Part shown: one piece after another, positions 52,243 to 61,269 of the stretch
Position numbering within the stretch: the stretch's first letter is position 1
How the letters are laid out: each line of letters begins with the position of its first letter
Assembly: GCF_009177065.1 (NCBI RefSeq)
Contig: NZ_WEZF01000003.1
Coordinates: forward strand, 339,948-403,947
Reading direction: 5' to 3'
Source of the DNA: Tautonia marina
Lineage (GTDB): Bacteria; Planctomycetota; Planctomycetia; Isosphaerales; Isosphaeraceae
DNA length: 64,000 bases
Program-made: the position numbers and the translations under genes
Notes under the pieces: generated by a model
The model's input: the letters and a program-made list of their open reading frames with translations, nothing else
Told to the model about the DNA's origin: nothing
Databases searched by the model: none

Positions 52243-52842
52243 ATGGCCGATTGGGTGAAAAAGCCACTTCGATTGAAGGACGAGCACGGCCGGGAAACCC
52301 GCGTCGGTTGCGACGTTTTGGTGACGGATCGCAGCGCCGTGCCGTTCGACTACCCGGACGACTGGGTCGTGATTCCCGATGACCACGGGACCCTCAGGCT
52401 GCACGACCGCCAGCCCCCCGACGACGACTGCACCTTGCAAATGACCATCTTCGACCTGAACCCGAACGTCGATTGGAGTCGGCTTTCGCTCTCGTCGATG
52501 ATCGAAACGCTCCTGCAACAGGAAACCCGGTTCGTCCTCGAACGAGGAGAGATCATCACGTTTCAACGCGGTCCGATCGAGGCTGCCTGGTCCGAGATCC
52601 GCTTCATGGACCCGAACGAGGCCCGCCCCGCCTTCTCCCGCACCTGTCTCGTTCGATGCGGAACCCTCCAGCCCTTGATCACCTTCGACTTCTGGGAAAA
52701 CGATGCCCCTCGCTGCCGCCAGGTCTGGGACACCATCCTGGCCACCCTCCGGATCGACGGCACCCTCATCGACCCGGCAGACGGTCCGACTCAGCGAGAC
52801 CGGGGCAAGCCTCCGAAGCCGGGACGACGCGAACCCCGATGA
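52243..52842 (+). CDS. hypothetical protein, possible PsbP/DcrB-like fold
   Basis: A 199-residue protein without signal peptide or membrane helix. The pattern FDYPDDWVVIPDDHG, followed by strands and a central helix (LSLSSMIETLLQQETRF), then a late helix (DAPRCRQVWDTILATLRI) recalls the DcrB/PsbP (DUF1795) fold. That is a visual impression, not a proven match. The C-terminal 20 residues are basic and Pro-rich. It lies in a same-strand run after the Uma2 gene, with no clue to function. Confidence 0.72.
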   Translation: MADWVKKPLRLKDEHGRETRVGCDVLVTDRSAVPFDYPDDWVVIPDDHGTLRLHDRQPPDDDCTLQMTIFDLNPNVDWSRLSLSSMIETLLQQETRFVLERGEIITFQRGPIEAAWSEIRFMDPNEARPAFSRTCLVRCGTLQPLITFDFWENDAPRCRQVWDTILATLRIDGTLIDPADGPTQRDRGKPPKPGRREPR

Positions 52843-52956
52843 CCCGGGCAAGACCTGCCACGGAACCTCCTCGGCCGCGATCACACCGCGCTGTTCCCTG
52901 ATCCGTTGATCCTCCCTCATTCTCGCCCGCCCTTTCATCGCTTCGGCGCTTCTCGA

Positions 52957-54612
52957 ATGACCACCCCCAACGCTTCGCCGATTCCCGTCCGATCTCCTCG
53001 ATGGCCTTGGCTGGTGCTAGCAATGGGCCTGCTCTGGACCTCGGTCGTAAGGATCCCTTTGATCCTCTCGGCGGCCGATCACCTCGATAGTGACCTCGCC
53101 GTCGATGGCTTGACCTTGCTCGACGCCGTCAACGGCACCTGGCGATGGCATTACCCCGGCACCCCTCACATGGGCATCCTGCCGGTCTTGCTCTCGTATC
53201 CCCAAGCATTGATCTGGGGAGTGAGTCCGGCCACGCTGGTCAGTGGTGGACTGGTGGCCTGGCTCCTGGTCATCACGGCCACCTTCGTCCTGGCCTGGCG
53301 AGCCTTCGGCGCGGGGGTGGCCTGCTGGGCGATCGTCCCTCTGGTCTTCTCGTCGGTCGGAACGGTCTGGCTTTCGGGACGGATTACCGGGGGCCACCTG
53401 CTCACCCTCGCCTGGCACGCGGCGGCCTTTGCGGGGATGGTCGGGTGTCTCGCAAAAGGAGGGGCCTGGCGATCGGGCTTGCTGGGCCTCTGGTGCGGAC
53501 TCGGCCTCTATGTCGATACGATGTTCCTTGTTACCCTGGCCGGACTCGTGCCGGCGGCGATCGTCTCGTGGTCGGTTCGTGGCAAGTCGAACGCCGGGAA
53601 GGTGGCGGCGGTGGTCTTCGTGCTGGGCTTGGTCCTCGGCGTGGCTCCTCGGGAACTCGGCAAACGTGCCGATCCGTACGATGCGTACGGCCAGCAATTC
53701 ACACCCATCTTCCAGCCCGACGTGCTGGTCGATCACACTCGCATTCTGGTCATGGAATGCGTCCCTCGGCTTATCGTCGGCCACGAACTTCCCAGCCTGG
53801 AACCCTCTCCGGAAGCGCTCACCGATCTCGGCCAACCGACCAGGAAAGGCCCGGAGGCTCCCTCCCCCTCGCTCAACGCCGGGCCGTATGCCACGGCCCT
53901 CGGCCTCTTGCTCTTTGTCGCGGCGATCGCCCGGCTAATTCTGGATCGATCGCCACCGGGCTCCGCGGCGCGGGCGGTACAACAAGGGGTCTTGATCTCG
54001 GCGGGATTGATCCTCCTTGCGTTCGTGATCAATCGGAACATTTTCAATTCGGACAACTACCGTTACATCATCTTTTTGCTTGTTCCCTGGTCGCTCGGCT
54101 TTGGCCTCCTGATGCGATCGATTGCCCAACGAGGAGCAGCCGCCTGGGCGGGAACTCTGTTTCTTTCCGCCCTTGTTGGGGCCGTGATGACCGCGAGCGT
54201 CGTCTCGTGGTACGTCGGCCTGGGCTGGCTCAGTATCGACCTGCTCCGAGGAACGTCTGCCTCGTCGGAGCAGCTCGTGGTGTTCCAGGATCAAGAACCG
54301 GTGGCTGCCGACGGCGAAGAACCCGCCGTCCCGGCCGGCGCGACCGTCTTGCCCTCTGGAACCTCGCACGTGTTCGGCGACTACTGGAAGGTCTACCGGA
54401 TTGCCTTCCTCTCGGGTGGACGAGTCGTCGGCGTACCATCCCCAAGGTTCCCCAACCGCTTTGAAGGCTGGTCGAGCGGCCTGGAGCCGAGGCAAGGAGC
54501 CCTGGTGGTGCTCGATCCCGCTCCTGACTGGCGGGCCATGCTGATCGAATCGTGGCGACGCGAGGGACGCGTCCCGAACGAACTGGATCAAATCACCCTC
54601 ATCACCCCCTGA
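52957..54612 (+). CDS. multi-pass membrane protein, GT-C glycosyltransferase-like
   Basis: A 551-residue integral membrane protein with about ten hydrophobic helices. An acidic loop follows helix one (HLDSDLAVDGLTLLD), as in dolichyl-phosphate-mannose mannosyltransferase-type GT-C enzymes, where the loop carries catalytic acids. Next are a conserved-looking WHYPGTPHMGILPVLL segment and many helices to about residue 430. A soluble C-terminal part follows (GTSHVFGDYWKVYR). The start at 52957 (MTTPNAS) drops 17 non-conserved codons. It precedes a second large membrane protein by 12 bases. Lipid-linked sugar transfer is inferred. Confidence 0.75.
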   Translation: MTTPNASPIPVRSPRWPWLVLAMGLLWTSVVRIPLILSAADHLDSDLAVDGLTLLDAVNGTWRWHYPGTPHMGILPVLLSYPQALIWGVSPATLVSGGLVAWLLVITATFVLAWRAFGAGVACWAIVPLVFSSVGTVWLSGRITGGHLLTLAWHAAAFAGMVGCLAKGGAWRSGLLGLWCGLGLYVDTMFLVTLAGLVPAAIVSWSVRGKSNAGKVAAVVFVLGLVLGVAPRELGKRADPYDAYGQQFTPIFQPDVLVDHTRILVMECVPRLIVGHELPSLEPSPEALTDLGQPTRKGPEAPSPSLNAGPYATALGLLLFVAAIARLILDRSPPGSAARAVQQGVLISAGLILLAFVINRNIFNSDNYRYIIFLLVPWSLGFGLLMRSIAQRGAAAWAGTLFLSALVGAVMTASVVSWYVGLGWLSIDLLRGTSASSEQLVVFQDQEPVAADGEEPAVPAGATVLPSGTSHVFGDYWKVYRIAFLSGGRVVGVPSPRFPNRFEGWSSGLEPRQGALVVLDPAPDWRAMLIESWRREGRVPNELDQITLITP

Positions 54613-54624
54613 GACTCCGCGACC

Positions 54625-57189
54625 GTGGCGACCGAACCGATCGAAGCTGACCGGCCCCTCGAATCCGCCTGGACCCCAGCCTCCCGCCCCCTCGGCGGGG
54701 GAGACGTGTTGGCTCTGCTCGTCTGGACGGCCGCCATCGCGGCCTTCTTCTGGGACCTGGTCGCCATGAAGGCGGCGCTCTTCTACTTCGACGTCACCGA
54801 GATCAACCTCCCGTATCGCGACTTCTTCGCCAGCGAACTGAAGGCCGGTCGGTTCTCTCGATGGTTCCCCGGCCTCTACTGCGGGATGCCGCTCTACAGC
54901 GAAAGCCAGGCCGGATATTTCCATCCATTCAAATACCTGTTTTACCCCTGGATGGAAACCTGGAAGGCGTTCGGGCTTGATACGGTCTTCTCGATCTGGC
55001 TGACCGGTGTGGGCACCTTCGGCTGGCTCCGGCGACATGTTGGGCCGATCGGCGCCCTGACGGGCGGGGCGATCTTCGGCCTGAGCGGCTTCATGTGGGC
55101 GCATCTGATCCACACGAGCATGGTCAACGCCCTTGCCAGTGTTCCCCTGGCGGTCTGGGCCCTCGAATGTGCCTGGCAGGGGGGGCGGCTGCGGGCCGTC
55201 GCCCTGGGAGGACTGGCAATGGCCTGCCAGATCTTCGCCGGCCATCTTCAGGACTTCTTGCTGACCAGCATGCTCCTGGGTGTTTATGGATTGTATCGCG
55301 CCTCGATCGAGCGGGGCACGCGCAATCGGTTGTTTGCGCTCGGAGTTGCCGCGGGCATTCCGGTGATGGGCGCAATCCTGTCGAGCGTGCAGTGGATTCC
55401 CTCGAAGGAACTGCTCGACCGATCTCCCCGCGCCGAGGGTCTGACCTGGGAAGGATTGACCTACGGCTCGTGGAGCCCCGAGCTGTTGCCCACATTGGTC
55501 CTCCGCGAAGCCTACGGCACCCGAGCCCGAGACACCGACTGGATGGACGGGTTCTACCCGTACCATGAGATGAACACCTACATGAGCGTGCTCGGAATCG
55601 CCCTGGCCGTGATCGGCCTTTCGGGACGCCGCAACCGCTGGGGGGCCTTCTGGCCGATCCTGGCAACGGTCGGAACGCTCTTGATGCTCGGCCGATTCAC
55701 CTTCCTGATGGATTACGCGCACAGGATTCCCGTGCTGGGTAGTTCTCGCATTCCGGTGCGCTTTCACTTGTGGGTTTCGCTGGCCGTGGCGGCTCTGGCG
55801 GCGATTGGGGCCGATCGTCTCGCCCGACCGGGCCGCGTCCGGCTCCGATGGGCGGGATTGACCGTCATGGTTCTGGTGCTCGCGTCGGTTCCGATCATGA
55901 CGATCGTCTACGCCCCTGCCTTCGCCGTCCCTGACCCCTGGCCGAAGCCGTACCACCAGGACCGCTACCGATGGCTCGGCGAGGAGCTGACCCAGGCGGG
56001 CCTCCGGACGGGCCTGCTCACCCTCTCCGGCCTGCTCCTGGCCGGTTGGGCGGCTCGCGCGTCGGGCGTGCGGCGGACACTGCTGGCCGCGGCATTGCCC
56101 GTGCTCGTCATGGCCGACCTGTTCGGCTCGCACTGGCACGATGCCCCGACTATCGACCCAAGCTACTGGACTGTTCCGCCCGAGTCGGCCGAGTTCATCC
56201 TGGCCGACCCCGAGCATCAACGCGTTTCGGGATTTGGACGCTTTTCGGCCGGAGAGCCTGGTTACGCCTCGTTCCCGATCGACTTCATGCCAGTTCGGGA
56301 TACGCTCGCCTGGAGCTTGCCCCCCGTCTTCGGTCTGGATTCGTTGATGGGTGAAACCCCGATGATCCCCTCGCGCTGGAAACGCTACATGGATGCGACG
56401 GTCGAAGTGGTCGAGCAATCGACCGTCGCCAGCGTCTCGCACCTGCTTTATGGATTCTCGGGCCAGGTGGCAAACTGGCCGCCTCCGGAAAAGATCGGGA
56501 CGGCTTACGTCTTTTCGAACCCCGACCGACTGCCGCGCGCTCGGTTGATGGGCCGTCCCATCTACGCGAGCGACGAGGACGAGGCCGTCGCGCTGCTCAA
56601 TGAACTGGGCCCGGCGATCCGGGATCAACTGGTCGTTGAAGATCCTGACCGCCCCTTGCCGATCGACGCCGAGCCTTCGGGAACCGCCGAAATCATCGAG
56701 GAGATCCCGGAGCGCGTGGTCATCCGAACGCAATCGACGAGCGATTCGTACCTGTTTCTGGCCGACACGTTCGACCCTGGCTGGTCGGCGACGCTCGACG
56801 GCCAGGCCGTGCCAATTCGCCCGGCCCACGTCAACTTCCGGGCCGTGTTGGTTCCCGAGGGGGGCCATGAGATCGTCTTCCAATATCGACCGGCCGGCTT
56901 TCTGACCGGTCTAGTCGTTTCGACGATGGGTGCCCTCGTGGCGTTGGGGATGCTCGTCGTCCGTCGTCCGATGGTCCGGCTCCAGGAGGAACACGCGGCG
57001 ATCGGTTGGCGGGGGTGGTGGCCGTGGTTGCTGGCGGTCGGCTTCGGGGTGATTGTGGGAGCTTCGGCGGTGACAATCGGGCCGGATGGGGTGGCACCCC
57101 ACTCCCGATGGTCCGGCGGGCTGCACCGCTTCACCTGGGGAGCGGGGCTGGAAGCGATGCAGCGGCAACCGATTGTCGAGGATCGCTGA
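54625..57189 (+). CDS. YfhO-like multi-pass membrane protein
   Basis: An 854-residue protein with about twelve hydrophobic helices. The first periplasmic loop has FDVTEINLPYRDFFASELKAG and FPGLYCGMPLYSESQAGYFHPF, a typical YfhO/GT-C start with acidic residues near the first helix. A long soluble beta-rich region spans about residues 505-750, ending with TFDPGWSATLDGQAVPI (the end pattern of the YfhO family). A final helix pair follows. The initiator is GTG 54625, 12 bases after the preceding stop, so both genes are one transcript. YfhO proteins are linked to glycosylation of cell-wall polymers in Firmicutes; here that is inference. Confidence 0.88.
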   Translation: MATEPIEADRPLESAWTPASRPLGGGDVLALLVWTAAIAAFFWDLVAMKAALFYFDVTEINLPYRDFFASELKAGRFSRWFPGLYCGMPLYSESQAGYFHPFKYLFYPWMETWKAFGLDTVFSIWLTGVGTFGWLRRHVGPIGALTGGAIFGLSGFMWAHLIHTSMVNALASVPLAVWALECAWQGGRLRAVALGGLAMACQIFAGHLQDFLLTSMLLGVYGLYRASIERGTRNRLFALGVAAGIPVMGAILSSVQWIPSKELLDRSPRAEGLTWEGLTYGSWSPELLPTLVLREAYGTRARDTDWMDGFYPYHEMNTYMSVLGIALAVIGLSGRRNRWGAFWPILATVGTLLMLGRFTFLMDYAHRIPVLGSSRIPVRFHLWVSLAVAALAAIGADRLARPGRVRLRWAGLTVMVLVLASVPIMTIVYAPAFAVPDPWPKPYHQDRYRWLGEELTQAGLRTGLLTLSGLLLAGWAARASGVRRTLLAAALPVLVMADLFGSHWHDAPTIDPSYWTVPPESAEFILADPEHQRVSGFGRFSAGEPGYASFPIDFMPVRDTLAWSLPPVFGLDSLMGETPMIPSRWKRYMDATVEVVEQSTVASVSHLLYGFSGQVANWPPPEKIGTAYVFSNPDRLPRARLMGRPIYASDEDEAVALLNELGPAIRDQLVVEDPDRPLPIDAEPSGTAEIIEEIPERVVIRTQSTSDSYLFLADTFDPGWSATLDGQAVPIRPAHVNFRAVLVPEGGHEIVFQYRPAGFLTGLVVSTMGALVALGMLVVRRPMVRLQEEHAAIGWRGWWPWLLAVGFGVIVGASAVTIGPDGVAPHSRWSGGLHRFTWGAGLEAMQRQPIVEDR

Positions 57190-57215
57190 ACCGAACCACT
57201 ACCGGTTCCTGAAGC

Positions 57216-58712
57216 TCAGTCGCGGGTGACTCCCAGTTTCCGGGCAACCACCTGTCGCATCAGGTCGGTCGGGGCATTCCGGCCGGTAAAGAGCGCGAAC
57301 TGGAGTTCCGCCTGCCGGACGAACATATCCACTCCGGTCACTGTCTTGCACTCGCGCTCGCGAGCGAGCTTCAGGAACATCGTGTTTTCGGGATGGTAGA
57401 TCGTATCGAAGACCACCATCCCCGCGCGGAAGGCCGCGGGGGGGACCGGCGAGTCATCGACGTTCGGATGCATCCCCACCGGGGTTCCATTAATCAGGAT
57501 GTCGCAGGGAGTGCTCGCCCGAGCTGCCCAGGAGATATGTCGACACCCCACCTCGGCCGCGACGCGGGCCGCGCGCTCATCGTCGCGGTTGGTCAGGGCG
57601 ACACCGGCACCGCGACGGGTCAAGCCATAGGCAATCGTCCGGGCCACACCGCCAGCGCCGAGGATCAGCACCTGCTTGTCCATCAAAACACTCATCTCGT
57701 CACTGGTCGAGCCGCCGTAGGCTTCCTCCAAGACGCTCATGGCCGCGTGGTAGTCGGTGTTGTGGCCGGTCCAGACATTGTTCTTGATGACGACGGTGTT
57801 GCACGCCTTGAGCCGATCGACCGCGCCGTCGACCTGGCGAAGCAAGGGGAGGATGGCCTCCTTGTGGGGAATCGTGACACTCATTCCCTTCAAATCAAGC
57901 CATGAGAGAACATCGAGCGAATCCTTGAGCTTCCCGTTTGGGATCAAGAGCGGGACATACACCGCGTTGATTCCCAGTTTCTGGAACGCGGCGTTGTGGA
58001 CGGCCGGGCTGAGGCTATGGGCGATCGGGTCGCCGATGACGGCATAGATTTCGGTCTCGGCGTTGATTCGATCGTAGCCGTAATCGCGGTGCAGCTCGTC
58101 GAACTGGAGCATGCCGGGGGCGAAGATCCGTTCGGGGTTGAAGCCGGCATAGGTGAACGGTGCGCCAAACTTGCGACCCAGGACCCGGGTAAACACCCCG
58201 AGCGGCCCCATGGCGATACCGACCGTCGGGACCTTCTCCGACGACCGAGCCGCGGCCTCCAGGATGCGGCTCGCATCGCCGACCGACTTGGCCATGGTGG
58301 CAATCTTGATCACATCGGCATTGGCCTCTCGGGCCTGATCGGCGATCGCATCCAGATCGGCGGGGGTCTCGCGGAAATTGTGGTAGCTGACAATCCGCTT
58401 GGTCTTGCCGAAGCGAGGGATCGACCTGGCGATGTCCAGCTCCAGGTCGACGTACTCGACGCCGGTGACGATCGCCTCGCGGAGCAAGAGCAGTCGCTTT
58501 TCCTCGTTGCCCCGCCAAAGGCCGCCGTCGGCTCCTCGGCGCACGGTGAAGACGATCGGGGTGCGGCGGTCGGTCAGAAGGCGCTTGAGGTTGATCTCGC
58601 TGCGAAGGCAGTCGATGCGCAGCTCGACCAGCTCGGCACCGGCCTCGGCGGCCTGGCCCCACTCTTCCAGCAGCGTGCGGTGCCGGCCTCGGCCGAGGGT
58701 GACGCAGATCAT
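57216..58712 (-). CDS. aroDE: bifunctional 3-dehydroquinate dehydratase / shikimate dehydrogenase
   Basis: A 498-residue fusion for two successive steps of the shikimate pathway. Residues 1-215 are a type I dehydroquinase: H111 in VSYHNFRET and the Schiff-base lysine K136 in DVIKIATMAKSV. Residues 223-498 are shikimate dehydrogenase: YAVIGDPIAHSLSPAVHN, catalytic K284 in SVTIPHKEA, D320 in GHNTDYHAA, NADP site GAGGVA at 352-357, and NRDDERA. GGAG ten bases before the ATG supports the start. The same order occurs in plants and is known in planctomycetes. A TATGAT-like box lies at 58821-58826 on the minus strand. Confidence 0.95.
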   Translation of the reverse strand: MICVTLGRGRHRTLLEEWGQAAEAGAELVELRIDCLRSEINLKRLLTDRRTPIVFTVRRGADGGLWRGNEEKRLLLLREAIVTGVEYVDLELDIARSIPRFGKTKRIVSYHNFRETPADLDAIADQAREANADVIKIATMAKSVGDASRILEAAARSSEKVPTVGIAMGPLGVFTRVLGRKFGAPFTYAGFNPERIFAPGMLQFDELHRDYGYDRINAETEIYAVIGDPIAHSLSPAVHNAAFQKLGINAVYVPLLIPNGKLKDSLDVLSWLDLKGMSVTIPHKEAILPLLRQVDGAVDRLKACNTVVIKNNVWTGHNTDYHAAMSVLEEAYGGSTSDEMSVLMDKQVLILGAGGVARTIAYGLTRRGAGVALTNRDDERAARVAAEVGCRHISWAARASTPCDILINGTPVGMHPNVDDSPVPPAAFRAGMVVFDTIYHPENTMFLKLARERECKTVTGVDMFVRQAELQFALFTGRNAPTDLMRQVVARKLGVTRD

Positions 58713-58881
58713 CGGGAAACGCTCCGGCTCAGTCAGTCATCAAGGGAAGGTTGATCGGGCAAACGATGTCGACGGTGACCCAGGAAACGACCGCCGCCCG
58801 TGAAGGGGAATGATGGTCTCATCATACGACGGCAACCGGGAAGGCGAAAGTCATCGGAACTCCTCAGCATCGGCGCGAGGG

Positions 58882-60867
58882 TCAGACGCGGCCGAACTGC
58901 TTTTCCAGCTCCTCCTTGGTGAAGATCAAAGCGGTCGGTCGGCCGTGGGGGCAATGGTGGGCGTCGGTGACCAGATGGCGCCGGGCGAGCAGGGCCGCAA
59001 CCTCATCGGGTGATAGGCGTTGGCCGGCCTTGATCGCGGCCTTGCAGGCCATGAGGCTCAGCACGTCGTTCAAAACCGCGTCGGCCGAAGGGGGAACCGG
59101 GCGGCCGACCAGTTGATCGGCCAGATCGCGGAGCAATCGCGTGGGACTGACCGAGCCGAGCATCGCCGGAACACTGCCGACCAGAACCGTTCCGCCGCCG
59201 AACGGCTCGACCTCCAGGCCGAGCCTGGCCAGAACGTCTCGGCGTTCGAGGACCTCGGCCGCCTCATCGGCTCCCAGCTCGACCGGCTCGGGAACCAGCA
59301 GACGCTGCGACTCGACCCCACCGCGTTCGACCCGGGAGCGGAACTCCTCGAACAGGATGCGCTCGTGCAGGGCGTGCTGGTCGATCACCACCATCCCGTC
59401 CTCGGTCTCGGCGATCAGGTAGCTGTCGTGGACCTGGATTGCTCGGGGAGGAAGGCCGCCGACATTCTGCACGGGGACGCCGGAGGTCGTCGACGCCGGA
59501 GACACGGCAGGAAGCTCGGAGGCAGAAACCGCCGAAGTCGGCTCGGTTGATTCGGCGGGAGGGTTCGCCGGTTCCTCGGCGAACTCGTCGAAGGAGGAGG
59601 AGGGCGACGGGGTCGGGGTCGGTGGCAGCGACTTCGCCCACTCGGGCTCCTCGCGGCGAGGGAGGTCGTCGAGGTTGCTCGGTCGGGGCGGAGGAGGAGC
59701 CGAAGCCGCCCCCGTGGAGGGGGGGAACCAGGAGGCGACCGTCTGCCGGTCGATCGGATCGGACCGGAGCGCGAAACCGGGGTCCCGAGCCGATGGCCCC
59801 CCCACCGCACCCGACTCGGCGGGACCGGGGGGGTTCGGCTCGGGACGGGAAGGCGGAGCCTGGAGTCGGCTGTGCAGGTCGCTGGTCAGGAAGGTCTGGC
59901 GGACGGTGCGGAGGAGCTGACCATAGATGCGCTGGGAGTCTCGGAAGCGAACTTCGACCTTGGTGGGATGGACATTCACATCGACCTCCTCGGGCGGAAG
60001 ATCGAGGTGAAGGAAAGCGACCGGCACGCGACCCACCATGAGCAGGCCGCGATAAGCTTCGGTCAGGGCGTGCCCGAGGGAGCGATCGCGGACAAAACGG
60101 CCGCCGACAAAGAGGTACTGCCCCTTGGTGCTCGATCGGCTCTGCGAGGGGTGGGCGACGTATCCCCAGAGGTGGATATCGTTCACCTCGCTTTCGACCC
60201 AGAGCAGGGCGTCGGCCAGTTCTCGACCGAAGAAGACGGCGACCCGATCCTTGAGACCGGTGACGGGGGGCAGGTCGTGCAGGGTCTTGGAACCGGAGCG
60301 GAAGGTCAGGTGGATGGTCGGGTGCGCCAGGGCGATCCGGGTGAACATCTCGGCCACGTGACCAGCTTCGGTCGAGTCTCCCTTGAGGAAGGTGCGGCGA
60401 ACAGGGGTATTGAAGAACAGGTTGCGGACCTCGATGACCGTGCCGACGGGGCAGCCGCAGTCTCGGATCTCGGCATGCTCACCCCCCTCGATCGCCAGCT
60501 CCGAGCCGACCTCGGCATCGGCCGAGCGGGTTTGGCAGCGGACCCGGGAGATCTCGGCAATGGCGGCCAGGGCCTCGCCTCGAAAGCCGAGGGTCCGGAT
60601 GCGGTGCAGGTCGTCGGCCTCGGAGAGCTTGCTTGTGGCATGGGGACGAAAGGCGAGGGGAAGATCCTCTCGGCTGATCCCGGTGCCGTTGTCGGCGATC
60701 CGGATTAGGTCGCGCCCACCTCGCTCGACGGTCAGCTCGATGCGGGTGGCCCCGGCGTCGATTGCGTTTTCAAGGAGTTCCTTGACGACGCTCGCAGGCC
60801 GCTCGACCACCTCGCCGGCGGCGATCTGGTTGACGACGGACGGCGACAGTTCCCGGATCATTCCCAT
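58882..60867 (-). CDS. mutL: DNA mismatch repair protein MutL
   Basis: A 661-residue MutL. The GHKL ATPase N-terminus is clear: NQIAAGEVVERPASVVKEL, ENAIDAGAT, DNGTGI, and TLGFRGEALAAI. A Pro/Ser-rich linker covers about residues 345-470. The C-terminal domain has the endonuclease motif DQHALHERILFE starting at D496, plus ACKAAIKAGQRLS and CPHGRPT. This indicates a nicking MutL as in bacteria lacking MutH. The ATG at 60867 has GGAG nine bases upstream and a TATAAT at 60903-60908. MutS is not in the window. Confidence 0.97.
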   Translation of the reverse strand: MGMIRELSPSVVNQIAAGEVVERPASVVKELLENAIDAGATRIELTVERGGRDLIRIADNGTGISREDLPLAFRPHATSKLSEADDLHRIRTLGFRGEALAAIAEISRVRCQTRSADAEVGSELAIEGGEHAEIRDCGCPVGTVIEVRNLFFNTPVRRTFLKGDSTEAGHVAEMFTRIALAHPTIHLTFRSGSKTLHDLPPVTGLKDRVAVFFGRELADALLWVESEVNDIHLWGYVAHPSQSRSSTKGQYLFVGGRFVRDRSLGHALTEAYRGLLMVGRVPVAFLHLDLPPEEVDVNVHPTKVEVRFRDSQRIYGQLLRTVRQTFLTSDLHSRLQAPPSRPEPNPPGPAESGAVGGPSARDPGFALRSDPIDRQTVASWFPPSTGAASAPPPPRPSNLDDLPRREEPEWAKSLPPTPTPSPSSSFDEFAEEPANPPAESTEPTSAVSASELPAVSPASTTSGVPVQNVGGLPPRAIQVHDSYLIAETEDGMVVIDQHALHERILFEEFRSRVERGGVESQRLLVPEPVELGADEAAEVLERRDVLARLGLEVEPFGGGTVLVGSVPAMLGSVSPTRLLRDLADQLVGRPVPPSADAVLNDVLSLMACKAAIKAGQRLSPDEVAALLARRHLVTDAHHCPHGRPTALIFTKEELEKQFGRV

Positions 60868-61269
60868 CTCGATCGCTCCTTCGGACGCAACACCCTTGGT
60901 CCATTATACCTTCTGATCAAACGAACAGAGAACGAGACAGGGCCGGGTCCGACTTGACCGCGTCGGGATGACGAGGAACCGCTTCAGAATCGGGCCGGAT
61001 CGAGCGGTCCGGTCTTGATCCGGCGCAACGGCGGGTGTAAGGATCGATCGGGTTGGGGTCTTTTTTTTTGACGAGGCGCCTCGAAGGCCGGAATCGCCCG
61101 AGCCTTCGGGGCCATTGTGACATGCGTGCCGATGAGCCGCCTTTGCAAACGCGCGAGGGCGAATGCATGTGTGTGATGATTCGCTGAAAATGTGTCGCGG
61201 TTTTGCTCCTCGTTTGGAGGGGCAATCTTAGAGGGTTGATCTCCCATGCTTTGATGCAAAGGAGTGACG
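60868..61269. other. 402-base intergenic region between mutL and the WD40-like gene
   Basis: Divergent spacer with no convincing gene. It holds the mutL -10 box, an 8-base inverted repeat GCCGGATC/GATCCGGC (60994-61001 and 61017-61024), nine T at 61061-61069 directly before a perfect palindrome CGAGGCGCCTCG (61072-61083), and a six-base hairpin GCGAAT/ATTCGC (61159-61184). The T run precedes rather than follows the palindrome, so it is not a normal terminator for either strand. Confidence 0.55.
60903..60908 (-). promoter_or_regulatory. -10 element (TATAAT) of mutL
   Basis: A consensus TATAAT on the minus strand lies 36 bases before the mutL ATG. No good -35 is visible at 16-18 bases. Confidence 0.5.

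Noticed and set aside
53935..56883. A 982-residue minus-strand frame
   Set aside because: Antisense to the two membrane proteins, no domain, strongly biased composition.
61061..61083. Intrinsic terminator from nine T and a palindrome
   Set aside because: The T run precedes the palindrome on the plus strand and is an A run on the minus strand, so the order is wrong for both directions.
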